A stretch of 64,000 nt of DNA from Enterococcus larvae (GCF_017830045.1 NZ_JAEDXU010000009.1:62001-126000); one strand, 5' to 3'; positions 45,928 through 54,781 are shown, counted from the stretch's first letter. Notes: generated by a model from the letters alone, not told the origin. A program made the numbers and translations.

Positions 45928-47289
45928 ATGAATGAAGGACAGGAAATCGAAGAGCAATTTGAGCTGTTGCTGACCTATTTGAAGCAGGAGCAGATGAATG
46001 AATTTCGGGAAGTCTTTTTGAACCTTCACATATACGAGCAGGGACAGTTCTACCAATCTCTTGAATCTGAGGATCGTAAAAGAGTATATAATTATCTGTC
46101 TCCAAAGGAACTGGCAGACATGTTCGACGTGATCGAAGAAGACAATGAGGACATGAAGGATTATATCGCAGAAATGCGTCCAAATTATGCAGCGGAAATG
46201 CTTTCAGAAATGTATACGGATAATGCTGTAGATTTACTGAACATGCTGGATAAAGGCCAGATGGCAAAATACTTAAGCTTGATGAGTGCAGAGGATGCCA
46301 GCGAAATCAAAGAGCTGCTCCATTATGAGGATGATACCGCCGGTTCGATCATGACAACGGAATACGTATCGATTGTTGCCAATCAAACGGTACGTTCGGC
46401 CATGTACGTTTTGAAAAATCAGGCAGATGTTGCTGAAACGATTTATTATGTATATGTCGTTGATCAGGACAATCGACTGGTTGGGGTTATTTCTCTAAGA
46501 GATTTGATCGTCAATGATGATGATACGATGATCAGTGAAATTTTGAGTGAACGGGTGATTTCTGTTCATGTAGGCGATGATCAGGAGGACGTGGCGCAGA
46601 CGATTCGTGACTATGACTTTCTGGCATTACCGGTCACTGATTACGATGATCATTTATTGGGAATCGTTACAGTTGATGATATTATTGATGTTATTGATGA
46701 TGAAGCGGCAAGTGACTATTCTGGTTTGGCCGGGGTCGATGTCGAGGAAGTCAGTGAAAATCCGCTTAAGGCGGCATCTAAGCGCTTGCCTTGGCTGATT
46801 ACATTATTATTCTTGGGAATGTCTACAGCGACTCTTATCAGCCATTATGAGACACTGGTCAGTGAAGCGAGTATTTTGGCTGTCTTTATTTCTTTAATTA
46901 CAGGGACTGCTGGGAATGCAGGAACACAGTCATTGGCGGTAGCTGTTCGGCGTCTAGCTGTAAGTGATGAAAAGGATAATAATTTCAGTCGTCTGATTGT
47001 CAGTGAGGTTCTTACAGGGGCTGTGACAGGTGCAATCACCGGTTTGACAATATTTATTGTTGTCGGTATTTGGAAACAAAATTTTCCCTTAGGCTTTGTG
47101 ATTGGTATGGCAATGCTTTGTGCAATCACAGTTGCGAACTTGGCGGGAAGCTTGATTCCTATGTTGATGGATAGGCTTGGGTTTGATCCGGCAGTTGCAA
47201 GTGGTCCATTTATCACAACCTTGAGTGATTTGACGAGTGTTCTTATTTATTTTAATATTGCCAGTATTTTTATGGGCTACTTTACATGA
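45928..47289 (+). CDS. mgtE: Magnesium transporter MgtE
   Basis: 453 aa. The N-terminal superhelical MgtE-N domain (about 1-130) is followed by two CBS domains (about 135-255, with DDTAGSIMTTEYVSI and DVAQTIRDYDFLALPV), a connecting helix and five membrane helices (about 280-450). The pore motif is GTAGNAGTQSL and the tail SGPFITTLSDL. The CBS and N domains sense cytosolic Mg and gate the channel. AGAGGGAGG ribosome site. Last gene of the relQ run. Confidence 0.94.
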   Translation: MNEGQEIEEQFELLLTYLKQEQMNEFREVFLNLHIYEQGQFYQSLESEDRKRVYNYLSPKELADMFDVIEEDNEDMKDYIAEMRPNYAAEMLSEMYTDNAVDLLNMLDKGQMAKYLSLMSAEDASEIKELLHYEDDTAGSIMTTEYVSIVANQTVRSAMYVLKNQADVAETIYYVYVVDQDNRLVGVISLRDLIVNDDDTMISEILSERVISVHVGDDQEDVAQTIRDYDFLALPVTDYDDHLLGIVTVDDIIDVIDDEAASDYSGLAGVDVEEVSENPLKAASKRLPWLITLLFLGMSTATLISHYETLVSEASILAVFISLITGTAGNAGTQSLAVAVRRLAVSDEKDNNFSRLIVSEVLTGAVTGAITGLTIFIVVGIWKQNFPLGFVIGMAMLCAITVANLAGSLIPMLMDRLGFDPAVASGPFITTLSDLTSVLIYFNIASIFMGYFT

Positions 47290-47290
47290 A

Positions 47291-47345
47291 AAAATACCTT
47301 CCGATATTTAGACATCCAGTCTAGCTGTCGGAAGGTATTTATTTT
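47291..47345. terminator. Bidirectional terminator
   Basis: A 13-bp perfect stem (47292-47304 with 47328-47340), 23-nt loop, T-rich exit, between mgtE and cutC. Confidence 0.82.
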
Positions 47346-47379
47346 ATGGCGCTTGAATAGATCCTATTAGTAAAAGCTA

Positions 47380-48021
47380 TTACTCATTGATAGCAATGAT
47401 TTTAGTACCGTGTACTTCGTCGACATTTAGTGCTTCTTTAACTTGATCCAGGTTTTGGTAAGAGATACCCCCGCCGGGTAGGATGATGATTCTTTCTGCG
47501 GCATAAGCAATCAGCTCTTTAAGATGAGGAATGTTTTCCTCGATTGGTGTTCCAGCAGATCCGCCGTGTGTCAGAATCCGATCAACACCGCGCTCAGCTA
47601 ACCAGTCGATCGCCTTGAATTGGTTTTCCTTGCTTAATGAGTCGAAGGCCATGTGAAAAGTGATTTGCAGTCCTTCAGAGGTCTCAATCAATAATTCCAA
47701 TGCTTCCTCGTCCAACCAGTTTGTATCTGTCAGACAGCCGAAAACTACACCGTCTGTTCCAATTTTTTTTGCTTCAATCAAGTCAGTATGCATAATTTTC
47801 AATTCGATATCATTATAGACAAAGTTGCCTCCACGGGGGCGGATCATCGTCATCACAGGAACAGAATGTTCACCTGCATATTGAAGAGCTTCCTCGATCA
47901 CACCTGTACTTGGCGTCGTTCCTCCTACAGCAAGATTATCACATAGCTCGATTCTTCCTGCACCACTGCGGATCGCAGCCGGGATATCTGTAAAATTTTC
48001 TGCACAAAATTCTTTGATCAT
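47380..48021 (-). CDS. cutC: CutC family protein
   Basis: 213 aa from the ATG at 48019-48021, 8 nt after AAGGAG; an in-frame GTG three codons upstream lies in that ribosome site. TIM-barrel CutC: IRSGAGRIELCDNLAVGG, MTMIRPRGGNFVYND, FHMAFDS, ILTHGGSAGTP and LPGGGIS. Historically linked to copper homeostasis; the Enterococcus protein binds Cu(I), but the enzymatic role is unresolved. Monocistronic. Confidence 0.9.
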   Translation of the reverse strand: MIKEFCAENFTDIPAAIRSGAGRIELCDNLAVGGTTPSTGVIEEALQYAGEHSVPVMTMIRPRGGNFVYNDIELKIMHTDLIEAKKIGTDGVVFGCLTDTNWLDEEALELLIETSEGLQITFHMAFDSLSKENQFKAIDWLAERGVDRILTHGGSAGTPIEENIPHLKELIAYAAERIIILPGGGISYQNLDQVKEALNVDEVHGTKIIAINE

Positions 48022-48267
48022 TTCGATCACTCCTTCTAATCATTCGATTCTATTTAGTTAATAGGAAGTAGTATTACCGGAGGAAATCATAAGGGTTGAT
48101 TGACTCATAACCTATTTCGATTTATCCATAGGCATTGTAACACATTTTTGGATGTTGCCAAAGCGGCCTTCTCATTGTAAGATAAAACAGAATGAAATCA
48201 TGAGAACTCACTTGAAAATATCCGTTGTCGGGATTTCCAGAGGTTCTAGCAAATAAAGGAGCAAAGA

Positions 48268-49113
48268 ATGCTGAAAAAAATTGATAAGGCAAAAGAATTT
48301 TTACTTGAAAATAGCCAGCTGTTTCGGTGTCCTATTTGTCACAGCTCGTTTTTACAGAAGGATTATGCCTTGATTTGTACTGAAAATCATCGATTTGATT
48401 TATCGAAAAAGGGAACGCTGTATTTTCTTAAAACCCACGTACAAACAGACTATGATCAGCAGATGTTTACACATAGACAGGCAATGATCAAAAGCGGGAT
48501 GTATGAGAATATGCTTGCGGAAATCGCCCCATACATGGATGGCAAAGAGATTGTTCTGGATGTTGGCTGTGGAGAAGGAAGCTTTCTTACGGAGTTGTCA
48601 AAGCTCAGCACGGCAAAGGTAAAAATAGGCTTCGATATTTCCAAGGAAGGAATTTATCTTGCAACAAATCAGCCAGTCGATGCATTTTGGTGTGCGGCAG
48701 ATTTGACGAATCTTCCTTTTGCGGATCAATCTGTTGATTGTATTTTGAACATCTTTTCACCATCACATTATAAAGAGTTTGAACGTGTGCTGAAACCGGG
48801 AGGTCAGGTAGTTAAAATCGTACCGGAAACAGATTATTTAAAAGAGCTGCGAACGGCATTCTTTCCTAATGATCAAAAGAAGCAGACCTATTCGAATCAA
48901 AAAGTGATCGATAAGTTTTCTGAGTCTATGAAGTTGATTGCTGACAAGCGGCTAACGACGGTCTTTGATATACCTGAAGAACGGCGTTTGGATTTATTGG
49001 AGATGTCTCCTTTAGAGTGGCAGGCTGATCCGGAAATCAAGGCTGGGCTGAAGAAGCAGCCTTTGAAAAAAATCACTGTTGACCTGCGCATGTTAGTTGG
49101 CGAAATAAGGTAA
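48268..49113 (+). CDS. rlmA: 23S rRNA (guanine-N1) methyltransferase, RlmA family
   Basis: 281 aa. N-terminal zinc finger: CPIC near residue 18 and CTENH near residue 36. Then a Rossmann SAM domain with VLDVGCGEGSFL and the NIFSP motif where other enzymes have NPPY. RlmA methylates G745 or G748 of 23S rRNA, and the latter affects tylosin-type macrolide binding; which base is modified is not decided here. AAAGGAG precedes the ATG. Confidence 0.9.
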   Translation: MLKKIDKAKEFLLENSQLFRCPICHSSFLQKDYALICTENHRFDLSKKGTLYFLKTHVQTDYDQQMFTHRQAMIKSGMYENMLAEIAPYMDGKEIVLDVGCGEGSFLTELSKLSTAKVKIGFDISKEGIYLATNQPVDAFWCAADLTNLPFADQSVDCILNIFSPSHYKEFERVLKPGGQVVKIVPETDYLKELRTAFFPNDQKKQTYSNQKVIDKFSESMKLIADKRLTTVFDIPEERRLDLLEMSPLEWQADPEIKAGLKKQPLKKITVDLRMLVGEIR

Positions 49114-49198
49114 CGCTTACAAAAAATTAATTTGTGAAAAACTATTGCAAAGCTCTGTTATTGGTGTTATATTACATACAAGTTGTTTTTTCATTGGT

Positions 49199-49293
49199 TT
49201 TTATCAGGTTCCTGTTCTGATAAAAGTTAGTGAAAAGATCTTCACTAACGTAGCGACTCGCAGTGATTTAACACCGAGGCGGTACGTTTTTTT
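49199..49293 (+). ncRNA. Structured leader upstream of trmL, likely 23S-methyl RNA motif ending in a terminator
   Basis: Three hairpins in a row. H1: TTTTATCAG (49199-49207) with CTGATAAAA (49217-49225). H2: GTTAGTGAA (49226-49234) with TTCACTAAC (49241-49249). H3: ACGTA and CTCG (49248-49260) with CGAG and TACGT (49275-49287), closing an internal GCGA/GCGG loop, followed by seven T. H2 and H3 share 2 nt, so they compete at the border. The Rfam 23S-methyl motif of Lactobacillales is a hairpin plus terminator in front of SpoU-type methyltransferase genes, which fits position and layout. The match was not tested with a covariance model. Confidence 0.55.
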
Positions 49294-49347
49294 ATTGTCT
49301 AAAAATTGCATAAAAACAGTCAATTGCCTACGGAAAGGAAAGATAAA

Positions 49348-49854
49348 ATGACAAATCATATCGTTCTATTCGAGCCGCAGATTCCGGCAAATACAGGGAA
49401 CATCGCACGGACATGTGCTGCAACAAATTCTCCGCTACATCTCATCGAGCCGTTAGGTTTTTCTACGGACGACAAGCATCTGAAAAGAGCTGGATTGGAC
49501 TATTGGCATGATGTAGCGATCACCTATCATAAGGATTTGCCCTCCTTCCTGGCATTTATTGGTTCAGAGCCGCTGCATTTGATTACGAAGTTTGCAAATA
49601 AGGTATACAGCGATGAGAATCTTTCAGATGGCAGAAACCATTATTTCATGTTTGGTAAGGAAACTACCGGGTTACCGGAGGACTTCATGCGTGAAAATGA
49701 GGAAAAGTGCTTAAGAATACCAATGAACGATGAGCACGTGCGATCATTGAACCTCTCTAATACCGCTGCATTGATAATTTATGAAGCCTTGCGTCAGCAG
49801 GCTTTTCCAAATCTTGAACTGAAGCATCATTACGAGAATGACAAGCTGGATTAG
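49348..49854 (+). CDS. trmL: tRNA (cytidine/uridine-34 2'-O)-methyltransferase, SPOUT family
   Basis: 168 aa from the ATG at 49348 with AAAGGA upstream; longer in-frame reading (from 49306) crosses the leader. SPOUT knot signatures: [44 protein letters not shown] and [17 protein letters not shown]. It methylates the ribose of the wobble base 34 in tRNA-Leu isoacceptors. Older annotations call it an rRNA methylase (CspR). Confidence 0.92.
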   Translation: MTNHIVLFEPQIPANTGNIARTCAATNSPLHLIEPLGFSTDDKHLKRAGLDYWHDVAITYHKDLPSFLAFIGSEPLHLITKFANKVYSDENLSDGRNHYFMFGKETTGLPEDFMRENEEKCLRIPMNDEHVRSLNLSNTAALIIYEALRQQAFPNLELKHHYENDKLD

Positions 49855-49897
49855 TTGTTTACAGCTGATTAGCTTGATTGATACAATCACAGAGAAA

Positions 49898-50078
49898 AAA
49901 AGAGAGTGGGACAATAATCTGTTGCCACTCTTTTCCATACCCTAAATCCGAATAAACGGCGAGTCAGAAGTAGCTCCTACGACAATAAGCCGGAATTCAA
50001 CAAAAATTTGTGAAACAATTTTCGTGAATTCCGGCTTATTGCTTGTAGCTAAACACTTCTGTCTCAGCCTCTTTTTAG
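49898..50078. repeat. About 180-bp imperfectly palindromic intergenic element with terminator activity
   Basis: Left part: AGAGTGG/CCACTCT hairpin with T run (49903-49934), a terminator for trmL. Centre: 17-bp perfect arms CAATAAGCCGGAATTCA (49983-49999) and 50025-50041 around a 25-nt loop. Outer flanks GAGTCAGAAGT (49961-49971) and ACTTCTGTCTC (50056-50066 region) also pair imperfectly. The two ends read alike on opposite strands (AAAAAGAGAGTGGGACA and AAAAAGAGGCTGAGACA), like short terminal inverted repeats. Such AGAGxxTGxGACA-ended intergenic elements recur in low-GC Gram-positives. Sits between convergent trmL and a lipoprotein gene. Confidence 0.6.
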
Positions 50079-50085
50079 CTAATGA

Positions 50086-50994
50086 TTAATTTAAAGCTGC
50101 TTTCATTGTATCGATATAGTCTGCTAAGCCATCTCTATAGCTTTTAAGGTAGCTGACAAGGGTGTCTTTCCCAACAAGGGCACTTGTACCTAAGTCTTCA
50201 TATTGCTTCTTCTGCTCTTCAAGGGCAGCATCGTATTCTTCTTTCATGCTGGTAAAGGCACTTTCGTCATAAAGGACAGTACCTTTGAAGACTTCCTCAT
50301 ATTCAGATAGGTAGTTTTTAATGATTTTTTGATAGATATCTAAATAATCTTTATATGTCTTGATTGCTTCAATATCTTTATCAGCAATGTTCAGACGAGA
50401 GCCGCTGCTTTCAGTTTTAGCAGCTTTTTCACTGGTCTTTGTTTCTGAACTTGAGCTTTCACTCGATTCTTTGGAAGAAGAGGATGACGAGCTTTCTGTA
50501 TCCTTGCTTCCGTCAAAATCATGATCAGTATAGCCTACAGTGATTGTAGCACCTTCTTCAGCATAGTAGCCGGTATCGTTTAAGTCTAAGCCGTCAGAAG
50601 TGCTTAGGTATTCTGCTCCGGAGTTGCTTTCCAATTGATAACAGTCGCCTTTGGAAATTTTCTTTTTATTGGTAGTGGCAGCACTGTCAAAGTTTTTAAC
50701 AACAAATTTTACCTTCAGTCCTACTTCTTTAAATTCAGCTTCTACTTGGTCCTTTGTTTTGAAGTAAGGATCAGGTACTTTTACCATGCCTTCCAGGATA
50801 TCATCAGATGAATCTTCTTCTGTCTCTTCAACAGCATCTGCTGCTTCCAATTCATCGATTTTTTCAGTTAATGAAGCGATATTTTTTTCAAGTTTATTGA
50901 TTTTACTTTCTAGTTTCGATGTATCTGTACTGCCGCAGCCTGTAAGTACAAGCCCGCACAATAGAACCAGACCTAACCCCGTGATTTTTTTCAT
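50086..50994 (-). CDS. Lipoprotein with coiled coil and PASTA-like domain
   Basis: 302 aa; the ATG at 50994 is 8 nt after AGGAGG, while the ATG two codons upstream is too close. Signal peptide and lipobox LVLTGC, mature Cys about residue 20. Then STDTSKLESKINKLEKNIASLTEKIDEL, a short coiled coil, given here as SKLESKINKLEKNIASL. Residues about 65-160 look PASTA-like (VPDPYFKTKDQVEAEFKE ... EGATITVGYTD). A Ser-rich linker follows, then a helical C-terminal domain. Surface-exposed and lipid-anchored. Function unknown. A paralogue lies next door. Confidence 0.75.
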   Translation of the reverse strand: MKKITGLGLVLLCGLVLTGCGSTDTSKLESKINKLEKNIASLTEKIDELEAADAVEETEEDSSDDILEGMVKVPDPYFKTKDQVEAEFKEVGLKVKFVVKNFDSAATTNKKKISKGDCYQLESNSGAEYLSTSDGLDLNDTGYYAEEGATITVGYTDHDFDGSKDTESSSSSSSKESSESSSSETKTSEKAAKTESSGSRLNIADKDIEAIKTYKDYLDIYQKIIKNYLSEYEEVFKGTVLYDESAFTSMKEEYDAALEEQKKQYEDLGTSALVGKDTLVSYLKSYRDGLADYIDTMKAALN

Positions 50995-51067
50995 TTCCAT
51001 TTCCTCCTAATTTTAACAATGACTATCTTTGTACGACTTTCTCATAGATGATAAGACTATGAATGTT

Positions 51068-51853
51068 TTAGAAATTTGGTTCAATGCTGTCGTTCTTTTT
51101 AACATCTTTTGCAATTTCTTCAGCCGTATATGTTTGAGAAGCAATAATGCTTCTATCAGAAGAGTTCAAGCCGCTTTCAGAGTAGATATTGATATTCACG
51201 CTTTTTTCTTTACTGCTAATCTGATAGGACATGATACCGTCTATTTTTGCGCCTGATTTGATACTTAATCTAGTATTGGCATATAAATCCTCAAACTCTT
51301 TATAGTATTCCACATAATCTGAGGAGTATAGAGAATCTTCTGAGATATCGTCTTCCTCCAAAACGTCAAAATAGTATGGAACAGAGCCGCTAGGTTTCAA
51401 CTTATCATCACTCAAATTTTCTACAGTATAATAAATGACCGCCATCACTTCAGAATCATTAACAGAAGAAAGAATATTTCCAATGAACTTGACATCAGTT
51501 ACGGTTAGTTTCACATAGTCATCTTCAATAACTGTACCTTTAACTTTATCTGCTGAAGCTGTTGATTTCTCTTCAGATTTACTTTCTTTTGTTTCAGAGC
51601 TTTCTTTGGTTTTTGAGCTGTCCGTTGTTTCCTTGGATTCCTTAGTAGATTCCTCTGTTTCTTCTTCAGAACTCTCAGAAGTGCTGCTTGCAATGCCGTT
51701 TTCACTTAGCTCGTCGACTTTACTGTGCAGTGAATCCACATTCTTTGTAATCTTATCTAATTTTTCTTCCAGCTTTGATGTGTCTGTACTGCTGCATGCA
51801 GAAAGTGCTATCCCGCAGAACAGAACTAACCCTAAATAACCCATTTTTTTCAT
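51068..51853 (-). CDS. Lipoprotein with coiled coil and DUF5067-like domain
   Basis: 261 aa. Signal peptide with lipobox IALSAC; the mature start SSTDTSKLEEKLDKITKNV closely copies the neighbour's. A Ser/Glu/Lys-rich linker (about 55-100) leads to a beta-sandwich-like domain, about 105-240 (VKLTVTDVKFIGNIL, AVIYYTVENLSDDKLKPSG), similar to DUF5067 / antigen MPT63-like domains of Gram-positive lipoproteins. Function unknown. On the minus strand it lies 73 nt upstream of the other lipoprotein, so they may be one unit. The 245 nt before it contain a TGTTATATT extended -10. Confidence 0.75.
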   Translation of the reverse strand: MKKMGYLGLVLFCGIALSACSSTDTSKLEEKLDKITKNVDSLHSKVDELSENGIASSTSESSEEETEESTKESKETTDSSKTKESSETKESKSEEKSTASADKVKGTVIEDDYVKLTVTDVKFIGNILSSVNDSEVMAVIYYTVENLSDDKLKPSGSVPYYFDVLEEDDISEDSLYSSDYVEYYKEFEDLYANTRLSIKSGAKIDGIMSYQISSKEKSVNINIYSESGLNSSDRSIIASQTYTAEEIAKDVKKNDSIEPNF

Positions 51854-52060
51854 TGTTTAACCCCTTTTCATAAAATAATAGCTAATATAACACAATCTAT
51901 TTAAAGATTAGCATAGAGACAAGACTAATGTAAACTTCAGATTTTATAAAATAAACAAAAAAAATTGAGAATGATACTAAAATAATGTAGTTTAACGCTC
52001 TTGATAGTCTCAGGAAGAAATAATCAGCTCCTTTTATTCGTAACTATTTTTCTCCTTCGA

Positions 52061-52066
52061 TATAAT
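52061..52066 (+). promoter_or_regulatory. -10 element of the disulfide reductase gene
   Basis: TATAAT at 52061-52066, 33 nt before the ATG; the -35 candidate TTCGTA (52037-52042) is poor. Confidence 0.4.
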
Positions 52067-52098
52067 AAAAGAAAGAGCGATGGAGGAGGAACAGAGAA

Positions 52099-53433
52099 AT
52101 GAGCAATCAATTTGACGTAATCATTATTGGCAGTGGTCCTGGCGGGATGGCTGCAGCGTATGATCTTCATTCAGCTGGCAAGAAAGTTGCAGTCGTTGAA
52201 TCAGATAAATGGGGTGGTACTTGTCCAAACAGAGGCTGTGATCCAAAAAAGATACTCTATCATGCAGTAGAGGTTCAGCAAAGTACGAACCAGTTGATCG
52301 GCCGTGGGTATAAGGAGCAGCCTGCAATCAATTGGGAAGATCTAATGGCATTCAAGGAAGAGTTTACTTCGGCAGTACCAAAGGAGCAAAAGGGCGGGTT
52401 AGATAGCTTTGGTGTTGAAACGATTGAAGGGGTTGCGGTATTTGAAGATACCGATACGATTCTTGTGAATGGAGAAAGATATACAGCAGACACCTTCATT
52501 ATCGCTACTGGTCAACGTTCAGCGATAGTAGATATTCCCGGCAAGGAGCTTATGGAAACCAGTACAGAGTTCTTGTCTATGCCTCATCTACCGAAGACAA
52601 TGATTTTTATCGGTGGCGGTTATATTACCTTTGAGTTGGCAAATATTGCACATAGTTGCGGTAGTGAAGTCCACATCCTTCATCATAATGAACGTCCTCT
52701 GAAGGGATTTGACCGTGGTCAGGTACAGAGCTTGATCGAGGGATTGAAGAAAAAGGGGATCATCTTCCACTTCAACGAATCTGCAGTTGATATCAGGAAA
52801 GCTGGAGAACGGCTTACCGCTACATTAGCTTCTGGGAAGGAAATGACAGTAGACAAGATTATTTGTGCTACAGGAAGGATTCCCAATCTGGAAAACCTGA
52901 ATTTAGAAAAAATCGGCGTAGATTATTCCAAAAAGGGACTGACAGTGGATGGTTTTCTGCGGACAACTGCAGCCAATATTTACGGTCTGGGAGACTGTTT
53001 GGCGAAGCAGCAGCCAAAACTGACACCTGTTTCCAGCTTTGAGGGAAGTTATCTGGGAAGATTATTAGGTAAGGGGATAGAAAAAGAAATAGTGTATTCT
53101 AAAATACCAACCATTCTATTTGCTGCTCCCAAGCTGGCACAGGTGGGGAAAGTTGTTATTGAGGAACAGGAAAAAGAGAACTATCAAGTGACCGAGGTGG
53201 ATATGTCAAGCTGGTTTACCTATAAACAAAGGAACGAATCGATCGTTAAGGCGAAGATCGTCATTGAAAAAACCACTGGATTGCTTGTGGGAGCTTCTGT
53301 TTTGAGTAATGAGGCGGATCAGCTTATCAATCTCATGACATTGATGATCAATGATAAGGTGCAAGCGGATCGTCTGTCAGAGCAAATCCTGCTGTATCCG
53401 ACAGTTGCCAGTGATATCGGTTATTTGTACTAA
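52099..53433 (+). CDS. FAD-dependent pyridine nucleotide-disulfide oxidoreductase (glutathione-reductase-like)
   Basis: 444 aa. FAD-binding IIIGSGPGGMAAAYDL; redox-active disulfide in GGTCPNRGCDPKK (Cys, four residues, Cys); NAD(P) loop FIGGGYITFELA; second FAD motif IYGLGDCLA; dimerisation domain at the C-terminus. The active site is CPNRGC, not CxxVGC or CxNxGC of standard dihydrolipoamide or glutathione reductases, and the C-terminal HPT catalytic histidine of glutathione reductase is replaced (LLYPTVASD). The electron acceptor is therefore uncertain. AGGAGGAA ribosome site. Monocistronic. Confidence 0.85.
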   Translation: MSNQFDVIIIGSGPGGMAAAYDLHSAGKKVAVVESDKWGGTCPNRGCDPKKILYHAVEVQQSTNQLIGRGYKEQPAINWEDLMAFKEEFTSAVPKEQKGGLDSFGVETIEGVAVFEDTDTILVNGERYTADTFIIATGQRSAIVDIPGKELMETSTEFLSMPHLPKTMIFIGGGYITFELANIAHSCGSEVHILHHNERPLKGFDRGQVQSLIEGLKKKGIIFHFNESAVDIRKAGERLTATLASGKEMTVDKIICATGRIPNLENLNLEKIGVDYSKKGLTVDGFLRTTAANIYGLGDCLAKQQPKLTPVSSFEGSYLGRLLGKGIEKEIVYSKIPTILFAAPKLAQVGKVVIEEQEKENYQVTEVDMSSWFTYKQRNESIVKAKIVIEKTTGLLVGASVLSNEADQLINLMTLMINDKVQADRLSEQILLYPTVASDIGYLY

Positions 53434-53436
53434 AGA

Positions 53437-53488
53437 AAAAAACGTGTTTGGAAGCTGATATCATTCCTGCTTCCAAACACATTTTTTT
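53437..53488. terminator. Bidirectional terminator
   Basis: A 12-bp perfect stem (53444-53455 with 53469-53480), 13-nt loop, A and T flanks, between convergent genes. Confidence 0.88.
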
Positions 53489-53915
53489 ATTTATCATGAT
53501 TCAACCGTTTTTCCAAATAGTATTTTGTAGTCCCTTTAAATGGGGAATCGGCTAATTGACCAAACACTGTGTATCCATGCTTCTCATAAAAATCTTTTGC
53601 TTGATAGTCCTGTGTGCTGATTGTAATGATTTCAGCTTTTTGCTCCTGAGCAAATTGTTCCGCTTGAAGCAGCAGCTTCGAACCTAAGCCGTGCTTTCGA
53701 TAATTTTTATCTACTGCCAATAGCGAGACATGGGTTGTGTTCATCCAGTTAGTGGCAGTGACGCCTCCAATATAGGCACCAGCTTCATAAGCTACAAGCG
53801 AAAAATCAGTAGGCTTGTGCTGAGCGACACCTGTAACTTCTATCTGGTGCGCATCCAAAAGTGAAATCAGCTTTTTTTCATTGGTTTCTATAGCAAGTTT
53901 CTCAAATTCAATCAT
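53487..53915 (-). CDS. GNAT family N-acetyltransferase
   Basis: 142 aa. The acetyl-CoA signature lies in LLAVDKNYRKHGLGSKLL and the C-terminal strand in DFYEKHGYTVFGQL. A single GNAT domain, soluble. Substrate unknown. It stands alone between the reductase and the phosphatase gene, with its own upstream region (203 nt) shared divergently. Confidence 0.85.
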   Translation of the reverse strand: MIEFEKLAIETNEKKLISLLDAHQIEVTGVAQHKPTDFSLVAYEAGAYIGGVTATNWMNTTHVSLLAVDKNYRKHGLGSKLLLQAEQFAQEQKAEIITISTQDYQAKDFYEKHGYTVFGQLADSPFKGTTKYYLEKRLNHDK

Positions 53916-54118
53916 TTAACCACCTCCGCCTTTAGTATAAAGGATTTATATGGAAATAGAAACACTGTCTAGTGCTCTGTTGAAGAGAAGTACAACATCT
54001 TTATGATTTTGATGGAAAGTGTGTTTCAGGAGCTAACGCGCATGGATATTTTTGAGTGAAAATGATACACTGGATAGTATTGAACATGGAAACAATGACA
54101 GTGGGGGAATACAGAAAA

Positions 54119-54745
54119 ATGGACTTATACTTTACTAGACATGGCAAGACAGAATGGAATCAGGAACTACGCTTTCAAGGAATGACCGGCGATTCGCCAT
54201 TACTTCCTTCAAGCTATGAGGAAATAAAAAAACTAGGGAATGAAATCAAGGATGTTCCCTTTAAAAAAATATATTCAAGTACTTCTTTACGGGCAAGAAC
54301 GACAGCTGAGGGATTGCAGGCGGAGTTGAGCAATCCGGTTGAGATCATTTATACAGATGACTTGAGAGAACTGGGACTTGGACAGTTGGAGGGACAGCTG
54401 ATCAAGGAAATGCGTACCCGTCATACGGAACAGTTGGGAAATATGCGATATAATCTAGCGGAATATGACCCTAAAGGGTTTGAGGGTGAACGAATTGAAT
54501 CAGCAATTGCCCGTATTTCAGATGTCGTAAAAGAGGCTGTGAAAACTGGTGAAGGTCCTTACCTATTTGTTGGGCATGGTGCTTCTTTGACAGCAGGAAT
54601 TCAACATTTATCAGGAAAAAAACTGGCTGAGTTAAGGGAAATGGGTGGACTGAACAATAACAGTCTAACGATTTTAAAAACTGCTGAGCCGAAAAATGAG
54701 CTCCCATTTGAAATGATTCTATGGAACGATGATTCTTTCTTATGA
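54119..54745 (+). CDS. Histidine phosphatase family protein (phosphoglycerate-mutase-like)
   Basis: 208 aa from the ATG at 54119; earlier in-frame starts (from 54056) add residues not typical of the family. The phospho-histidine motif is TRHGKTEWN (residues 6-14). YSSTSLRARTTAEGL and FVGHGASLTAGI supply the second histidine and acid. Small cytosolic phosphatases of this branch act on sugar phosphates or nucleotide derivatives; the substrate is not evident. It is 36 nt before recD2. Confidence 0.88.
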   Translation: MDLYFTRHGKTEWNQELRFQGMTGDSPLLPSSYEEIKKLGNEIKDVPFKKIYSSTSLRARTTAEGLQAELSNPVEIIYTDDLRELGLGQLEGQLIKEMRTRHTEQLGNMRYNLAEYDPKGFEGERIESAIARISDVVKEAVKTGEGPYLFVGHGASLTAGIQHLSGKKLAELREMGGLNNNSLTILKTAEPKNELPFEMILWNDDSFL

Positions 54746-54781
54746 TCGGATAATCCCAGAGATAAGTAGGAGGTGACAGAA

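Noticed and set aside
54056-54118. Upstream start for the histidine phosphatase
   Set aside because: The added 21 residues are not seen in the family, whose catalytic RHG normally lies a few residues from the start, and no ribosome site precedes it.
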